A DNA stretch of 64,000 bases from JAWKRB01 sp041389885 (GCA_041389885.1 JAWKRB010000005.1:434001-498000); one strand, 5' to 3'. Counted from the first letter of the stretch, positions 51,996 to 64,000 are shown. A program made the numbers and translations. Notes: a model not told the origin generated them from the letters alone.

Positions 51996-53066
51996 ATGCG
52001 CCCCTCAAACCACCCCGCCCTCGCGTGCGCGCTGTCGCTCTCCCTCGCGCCGGTCCTGGCGTCTGCGCAGTGCGTGCTCGAGGGCGTGACCCGCGTCGAC
52101 TCGCTGCGCGTCGAGGGGAGCCCCATGCCCCTCGAGCAGCGCATGCGCGTCACCCTCGCGGGCGCCGTCGCGCGCGTCGAGGGACTCGCGCCGCTGGTGT
52201 TTCGCGCCGCGCTCCCGCTCTCGAGCGTGCGCCTGTACCTCGGCCCCGAAGGGCTCGCGAACCGCGTCATGGCCGCGTCGCCGGGACTGCGGGTCGAGGC
52301 GCGCGAGGCCCACGGCGCGGAGGTCACCGCGACCCTGGTGCAAGACGACGCGCTGTCGGTGCGCGGACTGCGGCTGCCGTGCGCGGCGCTCTCGACGACG
52401 CAGAGCAGGCTCCAGCGGGTGAGCGCGCCCTCCCAGCCCGCGAGGGCACGCTGGGCCTCGCGTTCGGTCGTTCGCCGCGAGATGCACTGCACGCCACGAG
52501 GCGGCGGGCGGGACTGCGCCGAGCGCGTATCGCCCACGTCGCGATGTCGGCCCCTGGGAGACGCGTCGTGGTGCGGCTATCACCCCCCGCGCGGGAGCCT
52601 CCGCGTCTTCTCGGAGCCGAACGCTCGAAGCGAGTCGGTCGAGGTCGAGGTGACCCGCGACGTCGCCTTCATCGACGAGGACCAGCGCGGTCCCTGGCTC
52701 CGCGTGACCTCGCAGGGCCTCGGGATCGGCACCTTCGCCCTGCGCGGCTGGGTGCGCGCGAGGGAGGTGCGCTGGTCGCAGGAGGTCCCTCCCGGTCGCG
52801 TTGCCACGGGCGGCGGCAGGGTCTCGCGCGGTCGGGCGGTCAGGCGCGGCGCCCGCGATGGATTCGTCGCGCTGCGCCCCGGCACCCCCCTGCTCGACGA
52901 CCGCGGCGAGGTGATCGCGCGCACGGGAGAGGTCGCGTTCTGCACGCGCGGCGAGCTGCGAGAGGGCGACTCGCAGGCGCGCGTCGCCCTCCCCGGCGCA
53001 GACGACGTTCACGAAGGCGCCCAGGTCGCGGTTGAGAGCGTTCAGTGGGTGCCGGTCTGTCCGTGA
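51996..53066 (+). CDS. exported protein with possible SH3-like domain, unknown
   Basis: A 356-residue protein. The ATG at 51996 is chosen because it opens a signal peptide (SLSLAPVLASAQC, cleavage after ASA). The first 180 residues show beta strands of unknown fold. Residues about 190-270 contain SLRVFSEPNARSESVEVEVT, QRGPWLRVTSQGLGIGTFAL and RGWVRAREVRW, which fit a bacterial SH3-type (SH3b) domain with the Trp-Leu and RGWV strands. The last 90 residues are Arg-rich with short strands. It precedes a second protein with similar strand motifs at 53208. Confidence 0.6.
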   Translation: MRPSNHPALACALSLSLAPVLASAQCVLEGVTRVDSLRVEGSPMPLEQRMRVTLAGAVARVEGLAPLVFRAALPLSSVRLYLGPEGLANRVMAASPGLRVEAREAHGAEVTATLVQDDALSVRGLRLPCAALSTTQSRLQRVSAPSQPARARWASRSVVRREMHCTPRGGGRDCAERVSPTSRCRPLGDASWCGYHPPRGSLRVFSEPNARSESVEVEVTRDVAFIDEDQRGPWLRVTSQGLGIGTFALRGWVRAREVRWSQEVPPGRVATGGGRVSRGRAVRRGARDGFVALRPGTPLLDDRGEVIARTGEVAFCTRGELREGDSQARVALPGADDVHEGAQVAVESVQWVPVCP

Positions 53067-53207
53067 AGGGCATGGCGCGGTCGCAAGGCAAGAGAGGTGA
53101 GCGGCGTGAGGCACGAGCGCGCCGGCGCCCCCTCGTGCCCTCCGACCGCGGCCCTGACGCGAACACCGCTTGACCTGCACGCCGCCTCCGCGGTCGGATC
53201 GCGCGCT

Positions 53208-54254
53208 GTGACGCGCTCGCTTGTCTTCTCCTGCTTGACCCTCCTCTCGGCGGCGACGTCGTGCGCCACGACGCCGGTGGCTCCGCCGCCCGCGCGGGGC
53301 AGCCGCTTCGTGCTCGTGCCGCTCTCCACCATGCTGCGGCAGCGCCCGCGACGAGACTCCGCCGGCGTGCAGTTCCGCGCGCAGGGGACCTCCCTCGAGG
53401 TCGTGGCCCTGCGCCGCGTGCGCCGGCGCAACGCGTGGGTGCTCGTCGACACCGCGGTGCGCGCCGAGCGTCAGTGCCACCCCACGCTCGAGATGCCGCC
53501 TGGGATCCGCCTGCGCTTCTGGGTGCGCGAAGACGAGCTCGCCCCGGCGCTGGTGCGCAGGGTCTCGCGCTCGGCGCCCGACGGGAGCGCGCTCGCCGCG
53601 AACCCCGGGCTGCGCGTGGTCCGCGACGGTGACCTCTCGCGCATCGCCCTCGCGCCAGGGACGCAGGTCGCCCTCGGGCTCCAGGAGGCCGAGGTGGGCG
53701 TGGCCTTCGCGGAGCCCCGCCCGCTCCCCGAGGTCGAAGCCGGGGAGCGACTCGTCGGCAACCTCAACCTCCCCTTTCTCGGATCAGGACAGTTCATGAC
53801 CACCCGAGGCGCGCCGCCCGTGTACGTCGTCGAGCGAGGCAGGGTGCCCGGCGGACAGATCGCGCAGGTGCGCACGCGGTGCGCGGGGCTCTCCGTGCGG
53901 GTGCAGTCGACGCAGGTGGTCCCGGTGGTGAGCGTCGACGTCGAGGCGCGCGAGGAGCCGAGGCGCGCGCCAGAAGACGCGGTCACGATCCCCGCTGGGA
54001 CCCGGCTGCGCTGGAGCGACGGGCGCCTCGCCGGGAGGACCGTGGCCGACGTCGAAGTGGCCGGTCCGCGGCGGAGCGTCGGCGCGCTGCGCTGTCACTC
54101 GATTCGCCTGTCGGTGCCCGGCGTCGAGGGGCTCAGCCCCGCGCGCACCGAGCTCTGCGTCGAGACCCCCCGCGGAGCAGTAGCCCCGCCCGACGACCGC
54201 GGGGTGAGGGCCAGGTCCGCGAGGTCCGCCCGATCCGCGGCGCGCTGTGCGTGA
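53208..54254 (+). CDS. lipoprotein of unknown function, SH3-like motifs
   Basis: A 348-residue product. GTG at 53208 opens the signal MTRSLVFSCLTLLSAATSC (Cys19); the frame is open from further upstream without a sensible N-terminus. After a Pro/Ala linker, SRFVLVPLSTMLRQRPRRD, NAWVLVDTAVRAERQC and RLRFWVREDELAPAL suggest an SH3-like beta-barrel, and the sequence VAFAEPRPLPEVEAGERLVG starts a second beta region ending near 330. The C-terminus is Arg/Ser-rich. It may be functionally paired with the preceding gene, 141 nt upstream, on the same strand. Not recognised. Confidence 0.6.
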   Translation: MTRSLVFSCLTLLSAATSCATTPVAPPPARGSRFVLVPLSTMLRQRPRRDSAGVQFRAQGTSLEVVALRRVRRRNAWVLVDTAVRAERQCHPTLEMPPGIRLRFWVREDELAPALVRRVSRSAPDGSALAANPGLRVVRDGDLSRIALAPGTQVALGLQEAEVGVAFAEPRPLPEVEAGERLVGNLNLPFLGSGQFMTTRGAPPVYVVERGRVPGGQIAQVRTRCAGLSVRVQSTQVVPVVSVDVEAREEPRRAPEDAVTIPAGTRLRWSDGRLAGRTVADVEVAGPRRSVGALRCHSIRLSVPGVEGLSPARTELCVETPRGAVAPPDDRGVRARSARSARSAARCA

Positions 54255-54374
54255 TGGCGCAACGGGTGCGTGTGTGGTGTGGTGTCGCGGGGCGCAGCGG
54301 GGCGGAGGGTTCGGGCGGCGACGTCGCCACGGCCCACGGGTTGCTTGGGCGCTCCGAAGGGAGAACGAAAGAAC

Positions 54375-55670
54375 GTGAACAGCTCAGAAGAGTGGAAGTC
54401 GCGCGCGGAGTCGGCCGAGTCCGTCGTGGCGCGCATCAAGTCATCGGATCGGGTCTTCGTGCACGGCGCCGCGGCCACCCCCACGACCCTCCTCGACGCC
54501 CTCTGCGCGCGGCAGGACCTCGAGGGCGTGCGGCTCTACCACCTGCACCTCGCCGGGCGCTGCGGCGTCGCCGAGCCCGAGCAGCAGGGGCGCCTGCGCT
54601 CGGTCTCGCTCTTCACCGGGCCGAACGCCCGCGCGGCCGTCGACGAGGGGCGGGCAGACTACGTGCCGGTCTTTCTCTCCGACATCCCGGACCTGTTTCG
54701 CAAGCGGGTGATCCCCCTCGACGTCGCGGTGGTGCAGCTCTCGATGCCCGACGCGCACGGGCACTGCACCCTCGGCCCCAGCGTCGACGCCGCGCGCGCC
54801 GCCGTCGACAGCGCCGCGGTGGTGATCGCCGAGATCAACGCGCAGATGCCCCGCACGCACGGTCGCACGGTGGTCCCGCTCTCGCGGGTCGACGCGTTCA
54901 CGATCACCGACCGGCCGCTGCACGAGGCGCCCGCGGCGAAGCAGGGCCCGTCGAGGCGCGCATCGGCGAGATCGTCGCGGGCCTCGTCGAAGACGGGGCG
55001 ACGCTGCGAGATGGGCACGGCGCCATCCCCGACGCGGTGCTCGCGCGGCTCGGCAACAAGCTCGAGCTCGGCGTGCACCGGAGATGTTCTCCGACGGGCT
55101 GCTGCCGCTGCTCGAGGCCGGGGTGATCACCAACCGTCACAAGAAGGTCCACCCTGGACGCACGGTGACCAGCTTCGTCTCGGGCAGCCGGAGGCTCTTC
55201 GACTACGTGAACGACAACGCCCTCGTGGAATTTCACCCTGCGACCGCACCAACGACACGGCGCTCATTCGCAAGAACCAGAAGGTCGTCGCGATCAACTC
55301 AGCCATCGAGGTCGACCTCTCGGGTCAGGTCTGCGCCGACTCCATGGGCCACAAGATCTTCTCGGGCATCGGCGGCCAGATGGACTTCATTCGCGCCGCC
55401 GCGCTGAGCGAGGGCGGCCGGCCCATCATCGCCCTGCCCTCCACCGCGGCGGGGAAAGGTTCCGCATCGCCGCCGAGCTCAAGCCCGGCGCGGGCGTGGT
55501 CACCACCCCGCGGCCACGTGCACTGGGTGGTCACCGAGCACGGGGCGGTGAACCTCCACGGGCTCACCCTGCGCGAGCGCGCCGACGCGATGATCTCCAT
55601 CGCGCACCCCGACTTTCGCGCCGAGCTGCGGCGACAGGTGAGCGCGATCCGGCACTTCGCCTTCGGGTGA
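54375..55670 (+). pseudogene. acetyl-CoA hydrolase/4-hydroxybutyrate CoA-transferase family, frameshifted
   Basis: The GTG at 54375 has a GGGAGA upstream. Frame 1 reads VNSSEEWKSRAESAESVVAR, then VHGAAATPTTLLDAL and QLSMPDAHGHCTLGPSVDAA. After about 54945 the family continues in other frames: EARIGEIVAGLVEDGATLRD, SDGLLPLLEAGVITNRHKKV, VEFHP, INSAIEVDLSGQVCADSMGH, KIFSGIGGQMDFIRAAALSE, ending HWVVTEHGAVNLHGLTLRER. These blocks match the cat1-type/4-HB CoA-transferase family, whose catalytic Glu would fall in a segment after LGNKLELGVH. At least five indels are needed, so no single frame encodes it. All blocks are conserved, which argues for sequence error. CoA transfer between acyl groups is the expected activity. 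Confidence 0.8.
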
Positions 55671-55728
55671 GCGCCGCGACCCCGATGACGCCGCCCCGAC
55701 GGGTGAACTACAGTGCGCGCCCCGCACC

Positions 55729-57387
55729 ATGAGCACGCCCGACCCTCGACCCTCGCCCTCCCTCGAAGACCCCCTCGCCGTCGACGAGGCGGCGCCCGCC
55801 GCCCCGCTGACGACGCACGCGCGCACCCTCGCCGAGGCCCGCGCGCTGCAGCTCCGCCCCCTCGTCGCGGGCGGCGTCGAGGCCATCGCGCGCCAGCACG
55901 CGAAGGACCGGATGACCGTCTGGGAGCGCATCCGCGTGCTCACCCACGAGCGCCCCATGGTGCTCTTCTCCAACTGGGGGCCGAACCTCGACGGCGCGTC
56001 CCTGGTCACCTGCGTGCTCAACATCCAGGGCCGCGAGGTGGCCTGCTACGGCCATGACTTCACCGTGCGCGCGGGCTCCATGGACGCGACCAACGGTCGC
56101 AAGCTCGCGAAGCTCTTCGAGCTCGCCGGCGCCAAGGGCCTGCCCGTGATCGGCATGAACGACAGCGCGGGCGCCTACGTGCCCGCGGGCGTCGGCGGCC
56201 TCGACGGCTACGCCGAGGCCTTCACCGCGCTGCGCAAGATCTCCGGCGTGGTGCCGAGCATCATGTGCATGTTCGGCTTCAACGCCGGCGGCGGCTCGTA
56301 CCTCCCGCGGCAGGGCAGCTTCTTGATCCAGCCCGAGGCGTCGTTCTTCGGGCTCACGGGCCCCGGCGTGATCAAGTCGGTGCTCGGCGAAGAGGTCACC
56401 CCCGACGACCTCGGAGGGCCGAAGGTGCACGGCGCCTCGGGCGTCGCCGACCTCACCGTCCCCGACGAGGTGGGCGCGCTGCGCACGGCCGTGCGGCTGC
56501 TGTCGTTCCTCCCGAGCCACAACGCCGTGGCCGCGCCCTTTCAGGCCACCAGCGACCCCCTCGACCGACCGACCTCCGAGGTCGACACGCTGCTGCGCAA
56601 GACCTTCGACGCGCCCACGGGCTTCAACACCCCCCTCGACGTCACCCTGATCATCCAGCAGCTCTGCGACCGCGGCGACTACTTCGAGCTGCAGCCCGGC
56701 CGCGCGCGCAACGCCATCACCGCCTTCGGGCGCATCGGCGGCCACGTCGTGGGCTTCGTCGCGAACAACAGCGCCGTGGCCTCGGGGCAGATCGACGTCG
56801 CGGCCTCGTTCAAGATCGCGAGGTTCGTGCGCTTCTGCAACGTCTACAACATCCCGCTGGTCTTCATGGAAGACACCACGGGCTTTCTCCCCGGGCGCGA
56901 GCAGGAGGCCATGGGCATCGTGCACGCGGGCCGCGCGATGCTCGACGCGATCATCGACGTGCGCACGCCGCGCATCCTGCTCATCGTGCGCAACGCCTTC
57001 GGCGGCGCCTACGCGAGCTTCAACAACTACCCCACGGGCGCCGACGCGGTGCTCGCGCTGCCCTCCACCCGCCTCGCGGTGATGGGCCCCGCGGGCAAGG
57101 AGTTCGTCTACAAGGACGAGATCCGCGCGATGCGCGCCAAGGCCGCGAAGATCGAGGCGAGCGAGGGGCGAGAGGCCGCGGCGGCCTTCGCGCGCGCCGC
57201 CGACGCCGCGTTCGTGCAGCGCTACGAGGCCGAGCTGATGAACCCCCGCGAGGCCCTCTCCCTCGGGAGCATCTCGCGCCTGGTCATGCCCGACGAGCTG
57301 CGGCGAGAGCTCGGCGAGACCCTCACCTTCTTGATGCGGCACTACACCCCGTCGGCCATGACCGGCGTGCAGCGGGAGTTTCACTGA
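55729..57387 (+). CDS. biotin-dependent acyl-CoA carboxylase, carboxyltransferase (beta) subunit
   Basis: The 552-residue beta subunit transfers CO2 from carboxybiotin to an acyl-CoA such as propionyl-, methylcrotonyl- or acetyl-CoA. The paired crotonase-fold domains are complete: DRMTVWERIRVL, FTVRAGSMDATNGRKLAKLF, IGMNDSAGAYVPAGVGGLDG, GGGSYLPRQGSFLIQPEASF, GLTGPGVIKSVLGEEVTPDD, VGFVANNSAVASGQID, MEDTTGFLPGREQEAMGIVH, GGAYASFNNYPTGADAVLAL. The AGAYVPAG and GGAYASF oxyanion loops are intact. The residues that define substrate size are not decided here. The stop overlaps the alpha-subunit start by one base. Confidence 0.9.
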   Translation: MSTPDPRPSPSLEDPLAVDEAAPAAPLTTHARTLAEARALQLRPLVAGGVEAIARQHAKDRMTVWERIRVLTHERPMVLFSNWGPNLDGASLVTCVLNIQGREVACYGHDFTVRAGSMDATNGRKLAKLFELAGAKGLPVIGMNDSAGAYVPAGVGGLDGYAEAFTALRKISGVVPSIMCMFGFNAGGGSYLPRQGSFLIQPEASFFGLTGPGVIKSVLGEEVTPDDLGGPKVHGASGVADLTVPDEVGALRTAVRLLSFLPSHNAVAAPFQATSDPLDRPTSEVDTLLRKTFDAPTGFNTPLDVTLIIQQLCDRGDYFELQPGRARNAITAFGRIGGHVVGFVANNSAVASGQIDVAASFKIARFVRFCNVYNIPLVFMEDTTGFLPGREQEAMGIVHAGRAMLDAIIDVRTPRILLIVRNAFGGAYASFNNYPTGADAVLALPSTRLAVMGPAGKEFVYKDEIRAMRAKAAKIEASEGREAAAAFARAADAAFVQRYEAELMNPREALSLGSISRLVMPDELRRELGETLTFLMRHYTPSAMTGVQREFH

Positions 57388-60204
57388 TGTCCGCCAAGAC
57401 CGACTGGTACGCCGCGAACCCGCTGATCCACCGCGACCGTCGCCTCGGCCGCGCGGCCTCGCCCTGGGTGCGGAGCTTCGCCTGCGAGTCGATGCGGGTG
57501 CTGGTGGTGTGCCGAGGGCCTATTCGCAAAGAGGCCCTCGACGTCTTTCGCGAGATGGGCGCCGACGCCGTGGGGATCCTGCTCAGCGAAGGACTCCATC
57601 GTGTCCCCCAGGCCCCTCGCGCCCAGGCTGCGCGGCATCGACACCGCCCGCGTGCACCGGGTGCAGGACTACACCGGCGCGACCAAGGCCGAGCGCGTGC
57701 AGCGCACCGGAGAGATCGTCGAGGTCTGCCCGCGCGCACGGCTACCGCTACGTCTTCGCGGGCTACGGCTTCATGGCCGAGGACGAAGACTTCGTGCGCG
57801 CCCTCGAAGACGCCGGGCTCCACCTTCATGGGCCCCCGCGCGAGCGTGCAGGCCGCCGCGGGCAAGAAGGACGAGGCCAAGCGCACCGCCCTGCGCGAGC
57901 GCGTCTCGGTCACGCCGGGCATCGACGACGTCACCACCCGCACGCTGCTCGCAAGCACGGAACGCTCCCGGCGCTGCGGGCTTGCGCCGACGCCCACGGG
58001 CTCGCGGTCGAGCTGCCCGACGGAGCTGCCGCTGGGAGCGGGCGCCGAGCGCGTGCTCCACGCGAGCTACGCCGCGCGGGTCGACGTGATCACCGTCGAC
58101 GAGCTCGGCGACGAGGTCGCGCGCTGCGCCGCCGACTTCTTCACCGCGAACCCGGTCGGCGGCTGCGGCTCAAGGCCATCGGCGGGGGCGGGGGCAAGGC
58201 CAGCGCATCCTCTCGGGCTCCGCCGACGAGGCCGCGGCGCAGGCGCCCAAGGCCGTCGCGAGATCCTCGGCGAGGTGAAGGCCGCGGGGGTGGGCGACAA
58301 CAAGAACATCCTCCTGGAGCTCAACGTCGAGGAGACGCGGCACAACGAGATCCAGCTCCTGGGCAACGGGCGCTGGTGCGTCTCCCTCGGCGGGCGCGAC
58401 TGCTCGCTGCAGATGCACGAGCAGAAGCTCCTCGAGGTGTCGCTCACGCAGGAGGAGCTCGCGTCGGCGGTGGCCTCGGCCCAGGCCCTCGGGCGCGACG
58501 AGAAGGCCCGGGCCCTCGCCGCCGACCTCGAGACGCTGCGGCGCATGGAGGCCGAGGCCGAGCGCTTCGGCCTGGCCGTGGGCCTCGACAGCGCGTCGAC
58601 CTTCGAGTGCATCGTCGACGGGCCGCGGCACTACTTCATGGAGGTCAACACCCGCATCAGGTGGAGCACCGGGTCTCAGGCTCTGCTACGCGCTGCGCTT
58701 CGCGACCCCGAGGACCCCGACGATGTCTTCGAGGTGCACTCCTCGTCGAGGCCATGGCGCTGGTGGCGGTGCACGGCGCGCGGCTGCCGCGTACGGGCGA
58801 GTGCGCCGCGAGGCCGCCGCCCTCGAGGCGAGGCTCAACGCCACCGACCGCGCCCTCGCGCCGCACGCGGGGGGCGTGATCGTGGCGTGGTCGCCGCCGG
58901 TGCCCTGGGAGATCCGCGACGACCAGGGGATCTGCTTCGCCAACCCCGACACCGGGCAGTTCATGCACTACCGCCTCGCGGGGGCCTACGACAGCAACGT
59001 CGCGCTGCTGGTCACGGCGGCCGACGGGCGGCGCCAGAGCTACCTGCGCATGGCCGAGATCCTCCGGCGCACGCGGCTGCGGGGCCACGACCTGCGCACC
59101 AACCGGGAGTTTCACTACGGCCTGGTGCACTGGTTCCTCGCGAGGGACGTGTACGCGAGGCCCTCGACGCGCTTCGTGCTGCCGTACCTCGCGCTCGTGG
59201 GCTCGCTCTTCGAGGAGGTGCAGCGCCTCGACCTCGACGTCGCCTGGGCGGGTCTCTGCGCCCACTGGCAGCGCGCCGCCCGCGACGGGGGAGACCCCGC
59301 GGCGACGCGCAAGGCCCTGCAGCTCAAGGAGACGCTGCTGCTGCGCCCCCTGCGCGCGCTCCTCGCCGAGCCGCACATGCTGTCGGCGTGGCTGAGCTAC
59401 AACGCCGAGAAGTACACCGTCGAAGACGGCGCCGTGCGCTGGAGGGTGAACCCCCTCGAGGTGCTCCGAGACACCTACTGGCTCCTCGACATGGACTACC
59501 GCGCCCGCGCCCCCGCGGCCTACGTCATCTGGGACCACGACCAGGCGCTGCTCACCCGCGCCCTGGGCTTCTACAACCACCTCGGCCTGCGTCTCGGAGA
59601 CGTCGACTGGCCCACACGGCTCCAGCAGCTCGCCGATCCCTCTGCGCCGCAGGGCGTTGATGACGCCCTGTGGGCCCGCGTGCGCGCCTCGCACGAGGGC
59701 TTTCAGCTCGGGGTCGAGGCGCTGGGGCTGCTGTGCCTCCTGGGCGAGCGGGTGCGCTTCGCGTCGCTCAGGCTCCGCGACGACCTCACCGTCGAGATCC
59801 CCGAGGCCCTCACCGACCCGACGCTCCAGGACCGCATGCGCAAGGTGCTCGCCCCCCCGCCGCAGGCCTCGCGCGACGAGGTCCTCGCGGTGTCGGGCGG
59901 GATGTTCTACGGCCAGGAGGCGCCAGATCGACCGCCCTTCGTGACCGTGGGGAGCCGCTTCAAGGTCGGCGATCCGCTCTACATGATCGAGGTCATGAAG
60001 ATGTTCAACACGGTGCACGCGACCTTCTCGGGAGTGGTCGAGGAGATCCTCGTCGACTCCGCCGAGGGCACCGTGGTGCGCCGCGGGCAGCCGTTGTTTC
60101 GCGTGCGACCCGACGAGCGCGTCGAGGCCGAAGAGCCCGCGGCCCGCGCGGCGCGGCTCAAGGCGCACACCGAGGCGTACCTCCCGGGGTTGCTCCCGCG
60201 CTGA
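57387..60204 (+). pseudogene. acyl-CoA carboxylase alpha subunit (biotin carboxylase + BCCP), frameshifted
   Basis: The ATG at 57387 gives MSAKTDWYAANPLIHRDRRL, LVVCRGPIRKEALDVFREMG. From 57590 to 58800 the biotin carboxylase domain is split over all three frames: KDSIVSPRPLAPRLRGI, YRYVFAGYGFMAEDEDFVRA, GPRASVQAAAGKKDEAKRTA, RLKAIGGGGGKASAS (ATP-grasp lid), ILLELNVEETRHNEIQLLGN, YFMEVNTRI. At least eight frame changes are needed. From about 58790 to 60204 one frame is intact, with a long C-terminal region and a BCCP module whose biotinyl Lys is codon 59998-60000 in EVMKM. The protein would be about 935 residues, long for such a subunit because of a spacer of about 400 residues. Assembly error is likely because the catalytic blocks are preserved. 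Confidence 0.85.
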
Positions 60205-60324
60205 CGCGCCGGCGCCGTGGGGCGCTTCGCCGCGGGTCGAATCCGTGAACATCCGAGAGCTTCGGGCTAGGCTCCCGCGGTCCTCGACGGGCGCCCCGCG
60301 CCGTCGTTCCAGGGAGGTTCTCTT

Positions 60325-62663
<2,339 letters not shown>

Positions 62664-62667
<4 letters not shown>

Positions 62668-63602
62668 CCTACGCGCACCACGACCTTGCCCCGCGCGCGG
62701 CGGGTCTCGATCCGCCGCTGCGCGTCGGCGGCGTGATCGAGGTCGAACACGCTGTCGATCACGGGCTTCAAGAAGCCCGCGGTGACCCACTGCGCGAGGT
62801 GCTCGAGGTCGCTCCTGCGGCTCTCGACCACCACCAGCCGCGCCCGCGGAAAGCCCAGCGCCGTGCGGGCGTGGTCGATCACGTTGCGCGCGGAGGGCAC
62901 CGTGGTGACGTAGGTGCCCAGGGCCGTGAGCGAGGGTCGTACGGCCCCGAACGATCGGTTGCCGAAGGCGTCGAACACGCAGTCCCAGCGGGGCTCGTCG
63001 TAGGGCGAGGCGACCGCGTAGTCGAGGGCCTCGATGGCCCCGAGGCTGAGGCACAGCTCCATGTTCGCCGCGCTCGAGAGCGTCGAGACCCGCGCGCCGA
63101 GGGTGCGCGCGATCTGGATCGCGAAGACCCCGACGCCCCCCGACGCGCCGTTGATCAGCACGCGGTCGTCGTGCTTCACCCGCCCGAGGTCCCGCAGCGA
63201 CTGCAGCGCCGTGAGCGCCGCGAGGGGGATCGCCGCGGCCCCCTGAAAGTCTAGCCCCTCGGGCATCAGCGCGAGCTCGTGCGTGCTGCACACCAGCGAC
63301 TCGGCGAGGGCGCCGCCGCCGTGCCGCGAGAGCATCCCGAAGACCCGGTCGCCGACGGAGACGTCCGAGACGCCCGCGCCCACCGCGTCGACCTCGCCCG
63401 CGAAGTCATAGCCCACCGCGCGGGGAAAGCGCGCGCCCGCGAGCCAGCGCATGCGGCCCTTGCGCAGCAGCACGTCCTTGGGGTTCAGCGCCGCCGCGCG
63501 CACGCGAACGCGCACCTCGCCGGCGCGGGGCGTCGCCTCGTCGACCTCGCGCACGACGAGCACCGAGGCGTCTCCGAAGCGGTCGTACTCGACGCGGCGC
63601 AT
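62664..63602 (-). CDS. zinc-independent MDR-type NADPH:quinone reductase-like protein
   Basis: A 312-residue cytoplasmic oxidoreductase of the medium-chain dehydrogenase/reductase superfamily. It has the GroES-like N-domain (RVRVRAAALNPKDVLLRKGR, GYDFAGEVDAVGAGVSDVSV, GDRVFGML) and a Rossmann fold with INGASGGVGVFAIQIARTLG for NADPH. The Cys/His set of zinc-dependent alcohol dehydrogenases is absent, favouring the quinone reductase branch. Substrate unknown. The start is the ATG at 63602; convergent with the Cys-repeat lipoprotein. Confidence 0.88.
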
Positions 63603-63701
63603 CGTGGGCGCACTGTATTCCCAGCGCGCAACAGAATCGAGAAGAAGCGCCGACGACCTCGCGACGGCCCCGGAGGGGCGCCGACGTCGCGGGCCCGCGG
63701 A

Positions 63702-64000
63702 CTACAGCGAGAGAAAGAGCTTCGTGAGGATGAAGTCGGTGACCAGCACGGCGATCGCCGCGGCCACCACGGTGCGGGTGGTGGACTGCCCCACGCCCTC
63801 GGTGCCGCCCCGCGTGGTCATCCCGTTGTAACAACCGATCATGGCGATGGCGACGCCGAAGAACGGCGCCTTGCCCACTCCCGAGAGAAAGTCTTGCATC
63901 CGCACCGACTCGAGGGCCGTGCGAAAGAAGAACTCCATCGGCGTGCCGAACTGGAGCCGCGCCACGAGCATCGCGCCGACGAAGCCCACCACGTCGGCGA
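63702..64000 (-). CDS. MlaE/YrbE-family ABC permease, partial (C-terminal end)
   Basis: The last 99 codons of a minus-strand gene running off the window edge. DVVGFVGAMLVARLQFGTPM leads to FFFRTALESVRMQDFLSGVG and KAPFFGVAIAMIGCYNGMTT, followed by RGGTEGVGQSTTRTVVAAAI and a final TM helix. This is the conserved C-terminal half of MlaE-type permeases, which with an ATPase and an MCE-domain protein move phospholipids between the two membranes. The N-terminus and partner genes lie beyond 64000. Confidence 0.9.
   Translation of the reverse strand, partial: ADVVGFVGAMLVARLQFGTPMEFFFRTALESVRMQDFLSGVGKAPFFGVAIAMIGCYNGMTTRGGTEGVGQSTTRTVVAAAIAVLVTDFILTKLFLSL

Overview
The window is very GC-rich, with G or C at most third codon positions, and reads like a chromosome segment from a myxobacterium of the Polyangiales/Sandaracinaceae kind (inference). 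The reasons are the many predicted lipoproteins with Asp/Ala/Pro/Val-rich linkers, the long cysteine-rich repeat proteins, an OmpA protein with thrombospondin type 3 calcium-binding repeats, a MYXO-CTERM-like tail and an IgGFc-binding-type lipoprotein. I saw no rRNA, tRNA, CRISPR array, transposase or phage gene.

Layout. 1-2.0 kb: promoter, leader and ribosomal protein S1. 2.1-4.2 kb: frameshifted HIT-family and AI-2E-type permease genes separated by a 158-nt near-palindromic element. 4.2-12.9 kb: secreted proteins, namely a VWA lipoprotein, a Cys-rich lipoprotein, an ASH/MYXO-CTERM-like protein, a possible alpha/alpha-barrel lipoprotein and a GH36-type alpha-galactosidase lipoprotein. 12.9-20.0 kb: a class II glutamine amidotransferase facing a minus-strand run of eight genes (amidohydrolase, second amidotransferase, def, fmt, cobalamin adenosyltransferase, small unknown, OmpA). 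20.1-26.3 kb: IgGFc-binding-like lipoprotein, small basic protein, and a coupled S55-like peptidase/beta-propeller pair. 26.4-37.7 kb: three large Cys-rich repeat lipoproteins interleaved with a small lipoprotein, a DUF268-type methyltransferase, a family 2 glycosyltransferase and a PQQ-type propeller lipoprotein. 37.8-39.9 kb: glgC and pyrH. 40.5-49.6 kb: a partial complex I operon, nuoEFJKLMN. 49.6-54.3 kb: envelope proteins of unknown function and a ferritin-like protein. 54.4-60.2 kb: CoA-transferase and both subunits of a biotin-dependent acyl-CoA carboxylase. 60.3-64 kb: the most regular Cys-repeat lipoprotein, an MDR oxidoreductase and the C-terminal end of an MlaE-type permease.

The genes fall into three functional groups. 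The first is core metabolism and translation: S1, formylation/deformylation of initiator Met, UMP kinase, glycogen precursor, respiration, and acyl-CoA carboxylation with cobalamin adenosylation, which would fit a propionyl-CoA to succinyl-CoA route (inference). The second is an unusually dense set of exported proteins: fourteen predicted lipoproteins, none with Asp after the lipidated Cys. The third is a modular family in which arrays of about 43-residue, eight-cysteine repeats carry different C-terminal modules. That family is the best candidate for an undescribed surface system here.

Frameshifts are not spread evenly. They cluster at 2.1-3.9 kb, 47.8-48.2 kb, 54.9-55.6 kb and 57.6-58.8 kb, inside otherwise conserved genes, while much longer ORFs elsewhere are intact. 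I read most of them as local assembly or sequencing errors rather than true pseudogenes, but sequence alone cannot prove this.
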